From NCBI GenBank assembly GCA_018668095.1, contig JABIQF010000045.1, positions 1 to 15,654 on the forward strand: DNA of 15,654 nt, read 5' to 3'. The DNA is from Cellvibrionales bacterium. GTDB taxonomy: Bacteria; Pseudomonadota; Gammaproteobacteria; Pseudomonadales; UBA7434. Positions 7,220-15,401 of this stretch are shown here, in pieces. A program made the translations under genes and the position numbers. Below the pieces are notes generated by a model. It was not told where the DNA came from. It ran no database searches and worked only from the letters and a program-made list of their open reading frames with translations. Numbering within the stretch: the first letter of the stretch is position 1; the number at the start of each line of letters is the position of its first letter.

Positions 7220-8926
7220 ATGTTTTTCAAGAGAAAAAATAAACAGCGCAAGCATACGCTACCTCAATTTAGCTTTTGTGAACCCAGTATTGAGGGCTTA
7301 CGCTCGTGGGTGAATGTTTTACCGCGCACCAACATTCGCGCCATGAGCAACCAGCTTATTGTTGCAGGCAAAGAGCTCACCGCTTCTAACTGGCAACTAA
7401 GCCAATTAATCGCTGTGTTAGAAATACTTGATGAACCAATTATGACTATTACAAATGGTCTACTCAGACAGCAAGTTAACAGTGAGCAAGAAATCGATAT
7501 CTATCGGAAGCGGCAAGAATTTTTTAACTTATTTGGTCATATTTATTGTGTAGCAGGCCAAGCGCAGCTCAATAGTAAATCGGCCCAGCATATTGATGAA
7601 CTGCTCATAAAAGCGAGTGATTTTTTATGTAACGCCACTATCGCCTCTTATCAGCTTTACGAAACTCCGCCAGAAGGTTGCTGGCAATTACTGCATAAAA
7701 TTTACCAATACTCATTAACCAGTAGTTGCACCGAAGCTAACGCCGTTAAATTTAGCGCTAGCTATAAAACAATTACTGCCATGAGCTGTGCAAGCCCAGA
7801 AAAATTAAGTGCCAGTCAAATTGAAGTCCTAGCTGAGTATATGCGAACGGCTATTGTTGGCGTGCGTATTTCAGAAGATGCTGATAATCAAACAAATTTC
7901 TGCGTGTCTTTTAATGAAGACCAACAACCGCATCGCTTTATTAAAAAAGCAGAAGAGAATGAGGCAGAAGAAGACGAAAACGTTATTTATTTTGATTTTC
8001 ATAAAATTCAAATCACACTCGCCTCTAGCTGTCTATCAAGCAATTTGGAAAAACATTTAAATAGCAGCTATGGACCGCCACAAATTCGCGCTCATACTCG
8101 CACAGCTTCTACCGGCGCATTAGAAACCTGCTCAGACTTATCTGCAATCCATTACTTTTTAAGCGGTGAAAAAACGTTTGAATCTTTCACCCGTCGGTTT
8201 AGCACAGAATTAACTCTCGGTGAAAATAAGGACAATCAAAATAAAAAACAAAAAAGCAATGATGTCTGGAATGGAATTTACGCGAGCAATTGGCAAAAAA
8301 CAGAATTCAATGGCAACAGCATAGAATTTAAAATTAGAAATAATCGTGACAATAAAAACAATAAAATGGAGCAATTTCCAGTTCAAAGAATTTCTATAGC
8401 CGATTTAAATCCTAGCGGCTATAAATTAGTGGGCAACAATATTGCTTTAAAAGTTTATAAACCTGGCTACCTAATAGGCCTCAAACATAGCGATGAACAA
8501 AAATGGCATGTAGGTATTATTCGCTGGAGCAGATCGATTAAGAACGAAAAACAGATTGGCGTTGAGCTACTTACAAAAAAAATACAGCCCTTTGGGATTA
8601 TGATAGTTCATAGCAAGCATGGCAGAGATTTCATACCCGCATTAATGCTTCCAGCCTACAGCGAAGAATCACAAAGCCATAATAGCGCTAATAATTTCTC
8701 TACCGATACCGCTAATAGTAATCAGGAGAAAAGAGCTGATAACGGCGCGAGCTTACTACTACCTCAATTAAATTTAACAGGAAAAACTGCAGCCATTATG
8801 GTTGATGAAAAATCGAAAAAAACGATTGTACTGGGTGACTGCATCGAAACCAGCGGCGGATACTGCCGCTACCTTTATACTGACAAGAACGTATCAATTG
8901 GAAACCAAGAAGCAAGGAAAGCATAA
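7220..8926 (+). CDS. PilZ-domain-like protein upstream of fimX
   Basis: A 568-residue cytoplasmic protein with no signal peptide or membrane segment. Residues 1-240 are mixed helical with no motif I can name, followed by an acidic patch near 245-254. A polar, lysine- and asparagine-rich linker spans about 335-385. Residues 385-460 look like a PilZ barrel: the LNPSGYKL turn (396-403), GYLIGL (416-421), VGIIRW (431-436) and IGVELL (446-451) have the order and spacing of that fold. The RxxxR half of the c-di-GMP site is not obvious, so ligand binding is unproven. The C-terminal part (473-525), with PALMLP and LLLPQL, may complete the barrel after an asparagine/serine-rich insert. It is followed by fimX after 74 bases and is probably co-transcribed. 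PilZ assignment is by pattern only. Confidence 0.72.
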   Translation: MFFKRKNKQRKHTLPQFSFCEPSIEGLRSWVNVLPRTNIRAMSNQLIVAGKELTASNWQLSQLIAVLEILDEPIMTITNGLLRQQVNSEQEIDIYRKRQEFFNLFGHIYCVAGQAQLNSKSAQHIDELLIKASDFLCNATIASYQLYETPPEGCWQLLHKIYQYSLTSSCTEANAVKFSASYKTITAMSCASPEKLSASQIEVLAEYMRTAIVGVRISEDADNQTNFCVSFNEDQQPHRFIKKAEENEAEEDENVIYFDFHKIQITLASSCLSSNLEKHLNSSYGPPQIRAHTRTASTGALETCSDLSAIHYFLSGEKTFESFTRRFSTELTLGENKDNQNKKQKSNDVWNGIYASNWQKTEFNGNSIEFKIRNNRDNKNNKMEQFPVQRISIADLNPSGYKLVGNNIALKVYKPGYLIGLKHSDEQKWHVGIIRWSRSIKNEKQIGVELLTKKIQPFGIMIVHSKHGRDFIPALMLPAYSEESQSHNSANNFSTDTANSNQEKRADNGASLLLPQLNLTGKTAAIMVDEKSKKTIVLGDCIETSGGYCRYLYTDKNVSIGNQEARKA

Positions 8927-9000
8927 AATTATTTATTAAACTAAGAATGAATACTTTTAAAATTTAATTCATCAATAAAACAGAAATAGGATTATGTGTT

Positions 9001-11169
9001 GTGGTCAGAAGTGTCAATACTTTGAAAAATATCGATAACTCAGTTGATAGCACTGTCAATAACACTATTGATAACACAAAAAATAGTGATGTAAATGGTG
9101 ATAGCTCTAATAATAATGCTGGAAATTTTACTATCGAAAAATCCTCAGAAGAAATACAAATTGATTTCGAAGTAAAGTCTATTCAGCCGACCACTGAAAA
9201 TAACATCATACATTTGCTTATTGCTCATGAAGATCCTAGCGAAGCCAATAAAATAAAAAACATTTATAAAAACTCCGGTTGGATAGTCAATGCCCATAGG
9301 ATCACTTCAGTTGAAGACCTTGATGAGTCATTAACGAATAAAAGATGGAATATCCTGCTTGCGTTTGGCCATTCAAAATTATATCTACCCGCCGTTATTG
9401 GCAATGCCATCAAAAAAAATAACGCTCAACTACGCGCCATATATCTCGATGAAGAATACTCATCAACGAATGCGCTACAAATTTTTCGCTGTGGCTTTTG
9501 TGATTACTTAACCTCTCAAGAACATGACAGACTATTGCATGTTACTAAAAGAGAAATACAAGCCCAAGAAGATCATCGAATTGCAATTGCATCTCAAAGT
9601 GTCATGGAAGAAACCAATGCCCGCAGCCAATTACTCATGGACTCAACCGCTGATGCAGTTGCCTATATTATTGATGGCATGATAGTTCATAGTAATAGCT
9701 CATTCAGCAAGCAGCTTAATTTCAGCTCTCCTGATGAATTAGATTGCCTGCCCTTTATTGATCTTGTTAGCACTGATGATCATAAGACATTAAAACCGTT
9801 ACTTAGAAAATATCAATTAGGCGAACAACAAGAATCCAGTATCACTCTAGATATTGTTAAGGCTGATACAGAAACCATGCAAGCAGAACTTTTATTAGCC
9901 ATGGCAAGCTTTGAAGACGAAGCTTGCACACAAATTATTTTACGCTCAGCTATCAATGATGAAAACACCCACCAAAGTGATTTCGATTTAGAAGTGATTC
10001 AAAACCTAGAAGGCAAAGGAAGTTTGTTTTTTGCATCCATCACTAGTAATGCCGTACAAAGAAAAAAACTGGGACTTCATAACCATCTTCGCTTAATTAA
10101 AGAAATAGGCGATTTGCTGCGTGATTTTATTCCTACAGAAGCGAAAATCATCGACTACTTAAAAGAAAGTTGGATTATTGTTATCCCGAATAGCCACGCG
10201 CATGAACCTGTCGAACTAGCAACTGAACTCTGTCAGCGAGTTAACTCAGCAACCATTGGCGACGGCGAACAATGTATTACTCCGTCAATTGCTGTAGGTA
10301 TTTCAAAATACGGCGTTGCAGGAATTACAATAGAAAACGCTTTAGATCAGGCATTTAAAGCCTCTGCTGAAAAGCAAATGGATGGCAAAAGTGGCTATAA
10401 AGTTTTTTCACCCAAAATAGATAATGCCGAGGGCGCTGAGGCATTAAGATCAGCACTTGAACTCAACCGCTTCCGCATAAAATACCAACCGATTATTGCA
10501 CTGCAAAATCAAAGTAAACATACGTATGACACCGTCTTATATATTGAAAATGATGCAGGCTCAGATGACATTGCAGATGACTTACTCGCCAGCTTGGGCA
10601 TCGAAAAAACCAATGCAGAATTAGACCGGTGGATGATCAATGAAATCATCAATACATTATCAACATCCGACAATAAGAACATTCAACTTAATATTCCGCT
10701 CACGGCTAGCGCCATTATGGATGATAGTTTTTATTCGTGGTTAACCACCCGCATTAATAACAGTGAAATAAACAGCGCATCTTTAATTTTTTCTATGACC
10801 ATTTCAGATGCCACTGATTATGAAAAAAATGCGTTGTCACTGATCAAAAAACTGAAGGAGGCCGGTCATCCAATCTGCCTAACGAATGCTAATGCAGATT
10901 ATATCGATTTAATTCAAAAGCTAATGCCAGACACACTGAAACTCACTGCACAGCTGACAGAAAAAATGAATGGCGAAGACGCCGAGCCAGAATTAATTAA
11001 AAGCATGATTACATTGGCTAAAGAAAATAACGCCACATGCATTGCCACAGACGTAAATAGCGCGGGTGACCTAGCCCAACTATGGCAGACCGGCATAGGC
11101 TTTGTTCAAGGAAACTACTTGCAGGCACCACAAGACAATATGGATTATGATTTTTCTGATATTGGCTAA
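9001..11169 (+). CDS. fimX: FimX-like degenerate GGDEF/EAL protein
   Basis: A 722-residue protein with an asparagine-rich tail (1-65), a REC-like domain (68-185), a PAS domain (205-317), a GGDEF-like domain (335-470) and an EAL-like domain (480-718). The REC domain lacks the phospho-acceptor aspartate (ILLAFGH). The GGDEF site reads KESW. The EAL triad reads TVL (511-513), and the usual metal-binding acids and DDFG motif are gone. YQPI (495-498), LDRW and FVQGNYLQ remain. The ending NMDYDF is typical of FimX, the pole-localised c-di-GMP receptor that promotes type IV pilus assembly. It should therefore be a sensor or scaffold, not an enzyme. GTG at 9001 is chosen because AGGA lies nine bases upstream; the ATG at 8994 is in another frame. 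Confidence 0.85.
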   Translation: MVRSVNTLKNIDNSVDSTVNNTIDNTKNSDVNGDSSNNNAGNFTIEKSSEEIQIDFEVKSIQPTTENNIIHLLIAHEDPSEANKIKNIYKNSGWIVNAHRITSVEDLDESLTNKRWNILLAFGHSKLYLPAVIGNAIKKNNAQLRAIYLDEEYSSTNALQIFRCGFCDYLTSQEHDRLLHVTKREIQAQEDHRIAIASQSVMEETNARSQLLMDSTADAVAYIIDGMIVHSNSSFSKQLNFSSPDELDCLPFIDLVSTDDHKTLKPLLRKYQLGEQQESSITLDIVKADTETMQAELLLAMASFEDEACTQIILRSAINDENTHQSDFDLEVIQNLEGKGSLFFASITSNAVQRKKLGLHNHLRLIKEIGDLLRDFIPTEAKIIDYLKESWIIVIPNSHAHEPVELATELCQRVNSATIGDGEQCITPSIAVGISKYGVAGITIENALDQAFKASAEKQMDGKSGYKVFSPKIDNAEGAEALRSALELNRFRIKYQPIIALQNQSKHTYDTVLYIENDAGSDDIADDLLASLGIEKTNAELDRWMINEIINTLSTSDNKNIQLNIPLTASAIMDDSFYSWLTTRINNSEINSASLIFSMTISDATDYEKNALSLIKKLKEAGHPICLTNANADYIDLIQKLMPDTLKLTAQLTEKMNGEDAEPELIKSMITLAKENNATCIATDVNSAGDLAQLWQTGIGFVQGNYLQAPQDNMDYDFSDIG

Positions 11170-11176
11170 GTCGAAA

Positions 11177-11203
11177 GATTGATTCCGCTGTTTAAAATCA
11201 ATC
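11177..11203. terminator. Stem-loop between convergent fimX and serB
   Basis: GATTGATT (11177-11184) pairs perfectly with AATCAATC (11196-11203) over an 11-base loop. It begins eight bases after the fimX stop, and the serB stop codon lies in its right arm. Both genes converge here, but neither side has a strong T-run, so termination strength is doubtful. Confidence 0.35.
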
Positions 11204-12421
11204 CTTAGCCGCTAAACGCTCTCTATCAGTTATGCCCAATAAATATAAAATACTATCCAAGCCTAAGTTTGAAATAGATTGACGTGCCGAGGCCTTCACG
11301 AGTGGCTTAGCGCGAAACGCAATACCTAAACCAGCAATGCTCAACATCGGCAAATCGTTAGCGCCGTCACCCACCGCAATCACCTGCTCAAGCGCGACAT
11401 TTTCTCGACGTGCAATATCTTTCAACAGTTCAGCTTTTCGGTTGCCATCAACAATTTGACCTGTCACCTTACCAGTCACTACGCCGCCTTCAATATCTAA
11501 TTCATTAGCATAGACATAATCGAAGCCTAACTTTTCACGTAGCTTGTTACCAAAATATTTAAAGCCACCCGATAAAATCGCCGTTTTATAGCCTAAACGT
11601 TTCAATGTCACCATTAACGTTTCTGCGCCTTCAGTCAACTTTAACTGACCAGCAACTAACTCTAATGCCGCTTCATCTAAACCCTTCAATAAAGCAACTC
11701 GACGCTCAAAGCTTTCATTAAAATCGATTTCGCCACGCATGGCCGACTCAGTGATTGCTGACACCTGATCACCAACACCCGCGACTTTTGCTAACTCATC
11801 AATGACTTCGGCTTCAATTAATGTTGAATCCATATCAAAGACAACTAAGCGACGATTACGACGGAACATATCATCTTCTTGATAAGCTATATCAATATTG
11901 AGTGTTGTGGCCAACTCTAATAATGATCGTCTAACAATTTTCGCATCTTCTAAGTCACCGCATAATGAAAATTCAACACAGGCTTTTGATTGCTCAGTTT
12001 CTTTTTCTAAAGGTACACGCCCAGAAAGGCGCGTGATTTTATCAATATTCAATCCGTATTGAGTGACCAGCGCCGTTACAGCACTGATATGTTCGGCTTT
12101 TACTTTACGAACTAACAAGGTAACAATATGGCGAGGCTTGCCCTGCTCTGTTGTCCACGCCTCATAATCTTCGGCGCCTATTGCACTCAATTCAATTGAC
12201 ATGCCTAACTTTTCTAGTTGATCACTGACGCGACTAAACAGAATATTTTGATCCACCTTCTGAGGAATCTCAACGAGTAAACCAAGCGCTAAATTATTGT
12301 GGATAACCGCCTGTCCAATATCCAAAACATTAATAGCTTGTTCAGCTAGCAAAGTTGTGACTGACAAGGTAATACCGGGTTGATCAGGACCAGCGATTTT
12401 TATTAGTGTTACGTCACTCAC
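11198..12421 (-). CDS. serB: Phosphoserine phosphatase with tandem ACT domains
   Basis: A 407-residue HAD-family enzyme that performs the last step of serine synthesis, phosphoserine to serine. Two ACT-like domains (about 5-80 and 98-170) precede the catalytic domain. HAD motifs are complete: FDMDST with nucleophile Asp196 and acid/base Asp198, SGGF with Ser284, Lys329, and GDGANDLPML with Asp352 and Asp356. The doubled ACT region makes it longer than E. coli SerB (322) and similar to Pseudomonas-type SerB of about 400 residues; ACT domains suggest amino-acid control. The start is GTG at 12421, with AGG about nine bases upstream; an overlapping ATG is followed at once by TGA and is not used. 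It lies 73 bases downstream of parC on the same strand. Confidence 0.95.
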   Translation of the reverse strand: MSDVTLIKIAGPDQPGITLSVTTLLAEQAINVLDIGQAVIHNNLALGLLVEIPQKVDQNILFSRVSDQLEKLGMSIELSAIGAEDYEAWTTEQGKPRHIVTLLVRKVKAEHISAVTALVTQYGLNIDKITRLSGRVPLEKETEQSKACVEFSLCGDLEDAKIVRRSLLELATTLNIDIAYQEDDMFRRNRRLVVFDMDSTLIEAEVIDELAKVAGVGDQVSAITESAMRGEIDFNESFERRVALLKGLDEAALELVAGQLKLTEGAETLMVTLKRLGYKTAILSGGFKYFGNKLREKLGFDYVYANELDIEGGVVTGKVTGQIVDGNRKAELLKDIARRENVALEQVIAVGDGANDLPMLSIAGLGIAFRAKPLVKASARQSISNLGLDSILYLLGITDRERLAAKD

Positions 12422-12450
12422 ATTATGAACCTATGTATTTAATTTAAATA

Positions 12451-12492
12451 TTTTTGAATATCACTGACTATTTTTTAGTGCTTTTTCAAAAA
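12451..12492. other. AT-rich stem-loop between parC and serB
   Basis: TTTTTGAA (12451-12458) pairs with TTCAAAAA (12485-12492), and CACT (12462-12465) with AGTG (12477-12480). The structure begins two bases after the parC stop on the minus strand. It may act as a weak terminator or 3' stabiliser between parC and serB. Confidence 0.35.
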
Positions 12493-12494
12493 AA

Positions 12495-14768
12495 CTAACT
12501 TTTAACTTCAACAACAATAGCATCTACTTTTTGGAAACCTCGTGGTAATTTATTACCTCGACGCGCACGCTCACCAAAGTAATGTTCTAAATCGGCGAGT
12601 TTCATTTTTAAGTGACGCTTACCTGCATGAATAATTAATGCATCGCTTTTTTTCATCACCACGGCCGACAACATAAACTCTTCGCGGGATGCCAATTTTG
12701 CACTCGGTATATTCATAATCTTATTGCCCTTACCGCGCGCCATTACAGGCAAGTCGCTAATAGGGAAAATAAGCATGCGGCCATCATTACTGACAGAAAT
12801 GAGCAATCCATCGTCGACATCGTCTACCTTTGCTGGCGCCATCACTTGGCCGCCTTTTGGAATAGTGATTAAATTCTTACCCGCTTTTTTATTGGCATGC
12901 ATATCACTTAAACGCGCAACAAAACCATAACCTGCATCAGTTGTTAACAAGTAAAGGTCATCACCACCGCCCATCATCAGGCCTTCAAAAGTCGCGCCCG
13001 ACGGCGGACTAATACTTCCCGTTAATGGCTCGCCCTGACCGCGAGCAGATGGTAAGGTTCTCGACGGCACAGAATAACTTCGGCCTGTAGAATCTAATAG
13101 CACAGCCGATTGATTACTTTTTCCTTTAGCTGACAACTTATAATTATCACCCGATTTATAACTCAGTGACTCAGGATCAATATCATGACCCTTAGCTGCA
13201 CGTATCCAGCCTTTAGCCGACAATACAACAGTAATGGGATCAACTGTCGTAATATCATCTTCTGTATAAGCTGTTGAAGCTTCGCGATCAACAATAGGCG
13301 AGCGACGATCATCACCGTATTCTTCAATAACCGCTAATAACTCTTTTTTCATTAACGTTTTCATACGGGCATCAGAGCCCAACGTTTTTTGAATATCATC
13401 GCGCTCGCGAGCTAACTCTTCTTGCTCACCCTTAATTTTCATTTCTTCAAGGCGTGCTAACTGACGTAAGCGTGTATCAAGAATGTAGTCCGCCTGAGCC
13501 TCGCTCAATGCATACTTTTTCATTAATACTTTTTTCGGCTGATCTTCAGTACGAATAAGATGAATCACTTCGTCTAAATTAAGAAAAGCAATTAACAAAC
13601 CGTCTAACAAATGTAAGCGATTAAGAATTTTTTCTAAACGGTAATTCAAGCGCTTACCAATGGTATCTTTACGATAAGACAACCATTCTTTAATTATGCC
13701 CGCTAAATTCTTAACCTGTGGACGACCATCCGTGCCTATCATATTCATATTGACACGGTAGTTGCGCTCAAGATCAGTAGAGGCAAACAAATGTGACATT
13801 AGCGTATCGACATCAACCCGATTGGATTTAGGAACAATAACCAGACGCGTAGGGTTTTCATGATCAGATTCATCACGTAAATCAACGACCATCGGTAATT
13901 TTTTAGCCTGCATTTGCGCGGCTATTTGCTCTAACACCTTGGCACCTGATACCTGATGCGGCAAAGCAGTAACCACAATATCGCCTTGCTCAGTGTCGTA
14001 AATAGCTCGCATCTTCAAACTGCCCTTGCCGAGCTCATACATTTCGCGAATGGCTTCAGGCGAAGTCACAATCTCAGCGTCAGTGGGAAAATCGGGGCCT
14101 TTCACAAATTCAAACAAATCGCCAACCGTGGCCTTTGGCTTTTCTAACATATGAATACAGGCAGACACGACTTCGGTGAGGTTATGTGGCGGTATATCTG
14201 TCGCCATACCCACCGCAATACCCGTGGTGCCGTTTAGTAATATATTAGGTGCTCTGGCTGGCAGCAAAACCGGCTCAAACAAAGTGCCGTCAAAATTCGC
14301 CTGCCAATCAACGGTACCTTGCGAAGCCTCAGCCATCAACACATCGGCATAAGACGTTAGCTTAGATTCGGTATAACGCATAGCGGCGAAGGATTTAGGG
14401 TCGTCTGCCGAGCCCCAGTTGCCCTGCCCATCAATGAGTGGATAACGATAACTGAACGGCTGAGCCATCAAAACCATGGCCTCATACACAGAGCTATCGC
14501 CATGCGGATGGAATTTACCGATAACGTCACCAACAGTTCGTGCCGATTTTTTGTATTTGGCCGATGCCTTAAGACCGAGCTCTGACATCGCATAAACAAT
14601 ACGACGCTGTACTGGCTTAAGCCCATCACCGATATGCGGCAAAGCACGATTCGAGACGACATACATAGAGTAATCAAGATAAGCCTTTTCGGCATACTCT
14701 TTTATTGATTGCTGCTCAGCGCCAAAATTATCGGCAGAATCTGGAAAATCGGTTGGTGTGTCGGTCAT
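12495..14768 (-). CDS. parC: DNA topoisomerase IV subunit A
   Basis: A 757-residue type IIA topoisomerase breakage-reunion subunit that decatenates daughter chromosomes together with ParE, which is not in this window. The catalytic tyrosine is Tyr132 in FAAMRYTES. The quinolone-determining region reads HPHGDSSVYEA, with Ser92 and Glu96 at the positions of E. coli Ser80 and Glu84, the susceptible form. The tower and coiled-coil region with DYILDTRLRQL follows, then a C-terminal beta-pinwheel from about residue 500. No GyrA box is seen, which supports ParC over GyrA, as do the length and the start IKEYAEKAYLDYSMYV. A -10-like TATACT lies about 40 bases upstream of the ATG. serB follows downstream. 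Confidence 0.96.
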   Translation of the reverse strand: MTDTPTDFPDSADNFGAEQQSIKEYAEKAYLDYSMYVVSNRALPHIGDGLKPVQRRIVYAMSELGLKASAKYKKSARTVGDVIGKFHPHGDSSVYEAMVLMAQPFSYRYPLIDGQGNWGSADDPKSFAAMRYTESKLTSYADVLMAEASQGTVDWQANFDGTLFEPVLLPARAPNILLNGTTGIAVGMATDIPPHNLTEVVSACIHMLEKPKATVGDLFEFVKGPDFPTDAEIVTSPEAIREMYELGKGSLKMRAIYDTEQGDIVVTALPHQVSGAKVLEQIAAQMQAKKLPMVVDLRDESDHENPTRLVIVPKSNRVDVDTLMSHLFASTDLERNYRVNMNMIGTDGRPQVKNLAGIIKEWLSYRKDTIGKRLNYRLEKILNRLHLLDGLLIAFLNLDEVIHLIRTEDQPKKVLMKKYALSEAQADYILDTRLRQLARLEEMKIKGEQEELARERDDIQKTLGSDARMKTLMKKELLAVIEEYGDDRRSPIVDREASTAYTEDDITTVDPITVVLSAKGWIRAAKGHDIDPESLSYKSGDNYKLSAKGKSNQSAVLLDSTGRSYSVPSRTLPSARGQGEPLTGSISPPSGATFEGLMMGGGDDLYLLTTDAGYGFVARLSDMHANKKAGKNLITIPKGGQVMAPAKVDDVDDGLLISVSNDGRMLIFPISDLPVMARGKGNKIMNIPSAKLASREEFMLSAVVMKKSDALIIHAGKRHLKMKLADLEHYFGERARRGNKLPRGFQKVDAIVVEVKS

Positions 14769-14804
14769 AGGCCGCGTAATCTCATTTTCACTTGCTGGTT
14801 ATTC

Positions 14805-14810
14805 AGTATA
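14805..14810 (-). promoter_or_regulatory. Candidate -10 box of parC
   Basis: TATACT on the minus strand, about 37 bases before the parC ATG, with a poor -35 (GAATGA at 17-base spacing). It lies between the 49-codon ORF and parC, so parC could be transcribed both from here and from upstream of the small ORF. Confidence 0.3.
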
Positions 14811-14820
14811 CACGGGGCCA

Positions 14821-14970
14821 TTATTTATCATTCTGATGAAGCCCACTATGCTGATTATGCCGATTATTGAATGGCGTGTATTTCAGCTGTAAATTGTCGC
14901 AGATTAAGGCGACATCCGCATCATTCAAAATGCGTTTTATGGTGGTAATTTGCGACTTCGTTAAATCCAC
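14821..14970 (-). CDS. Small hypothetical protein upstream of parC
   Basis: A 49-codon reading frame starting at GTG (14968-14970) and ending in TAA at 14821-14823. GGGAG lies eight bases before the GTG, a good ribosome site, and an in-frame TAA two codons upstream prevents a longer N-terminus. The sequence begins MDLTKSQITTIKRILNDADV, looks helical and charged, and continues with VALICDNL and a YTPFNNRH segment before a polar, histidine-rich tail. Composition is protein-like, with no low complexity outside the tail. I do not recognise the family. It lies 52 bases upstream of parC on the same strand and may share its transcript. It could be a real small gene or the remnant of a larger one. 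Confidence 0.5.
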   Translation of the reverse strand: MDLTKSQITTIKRILNDADVALICDNLQLKYTPFNNRHNQHSGLHQNDK

Positions 14971-15067
14971 CTTTTAATCTCCCATCAAGCAACCATAAAT
15001 GCTCCTTAGCCCCCTATAAAAAAACACCCTTTTTTAGCTCTGGTTTAGACCACCCTCATCAGTGAAC

Positions 15068-15089
15068 AAAAAGACACCTTAACGGTCTT
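15068..15089 (-). terminator. Weak hairpin with T-run downstream of LytTR-like fragment
   Basis: On the minus strand AAGAC and GTCTT (15085-15089 and 15071-15075) form a five-pair stem that runs into five T residues. It lies 29 bases beyond the stop of the LytTR-like fragment and could be that gene's surviving terminator. The stem is short, so support is weak. Confidence 0.25.
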
Positions 15090-15117
15090 AAGAAAACAGA
15101 ACCAATGACATTTTTAT

Positions 15118-15249
15118 TTAGACAAGAAGCCCTCGAATATCACGGCGGCTTTTCTTATTGACGCTGAACGCAATGGATTGATCATCGATTAAAATAATAC
15201 GCTGGACATTTTCTTTTTTTACGATCAAACTCTTAGAAAAATGAATCAC
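15118..15249 (-). pseudogene. Decayed fragment resembling a LytTR DNA-binding domain C-terminus
   Basis: A 43-residue open frame from GTG (15247-15249) to TAA (15118-15120). It reads SKSLIVKKENVQRI, then IDDQSIAF, then NKKSRRDIRGLL. This follows the layout of the last part of a LytTR domain: a HRS-(F/L)-IV-type strand, a residue block ending in RI, a strand with a turn, and a basic segment before a final leucine helix. The HRS histidine is replaced by serine. It is far too short for a LytTR regulator (usually over 200 residues, with a receiver domain), and no upstream receiver sequence is seen. There is no ribosome site before the GTG. The family call is by eye and tentative; it could also be an unrelated small gene. 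Confidence 0.35.
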
Positions 15250-15286
15250 GATTTGCTTATCACGATTTGCTTATCACCACTTGTTT
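15245..15286. repeat. Three tandem 14-base units
   Basis: ATCACGATTTGCTT occurs exactly at 15245-15258 and 15259-15272, and a third unit, ATCACCACTTGTTT (15273-15286), differs at three positions. The unit length is not a multiple of three. Read on the minus strand each unit begins GTGATA or ATGATA, and the repeat sits at the 5' end of the LytTR-like fragment. Confidence 0.8.
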
Positions 15287-15401
15287 ATCATAAAGAGAGC
15301 CCTCAAATAAAAAAACTTAACCTTTAATAACCACATAGAATCTAGCCAAAAATAACATCATAAGTACAAGCCAAAATTATTATTTCAAGCGAGAGAGTTG
15401 T

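Larger units (their letters stand above)
14971..15401. other. Spacer between small ORF and PIN-PhoH gene
   Basis: This stretch of 431 bases has no intact gene. It holds a strong AAGGAG followed by ATG GTT GCT TGA on the minus strand (near 14991-15006), a short hairpin with a minus-strand T-run at 15068-15089, a LytTR-like minus-strand fragment at 15118-15249, a 14-base tandem repeat at 15245-15286, and, for the right-hand gene, a TAGAAT -10-like box at 15336-15341 with no convincing -35. Confidence 0.5.

Noticed and set aside
12495..14768. GyrA instead of ParC
   Set aside because: The length is short for GyrA, no GyrA box is visible in the pinwheel, and the N-terminus and neighbourhood fit ParC.
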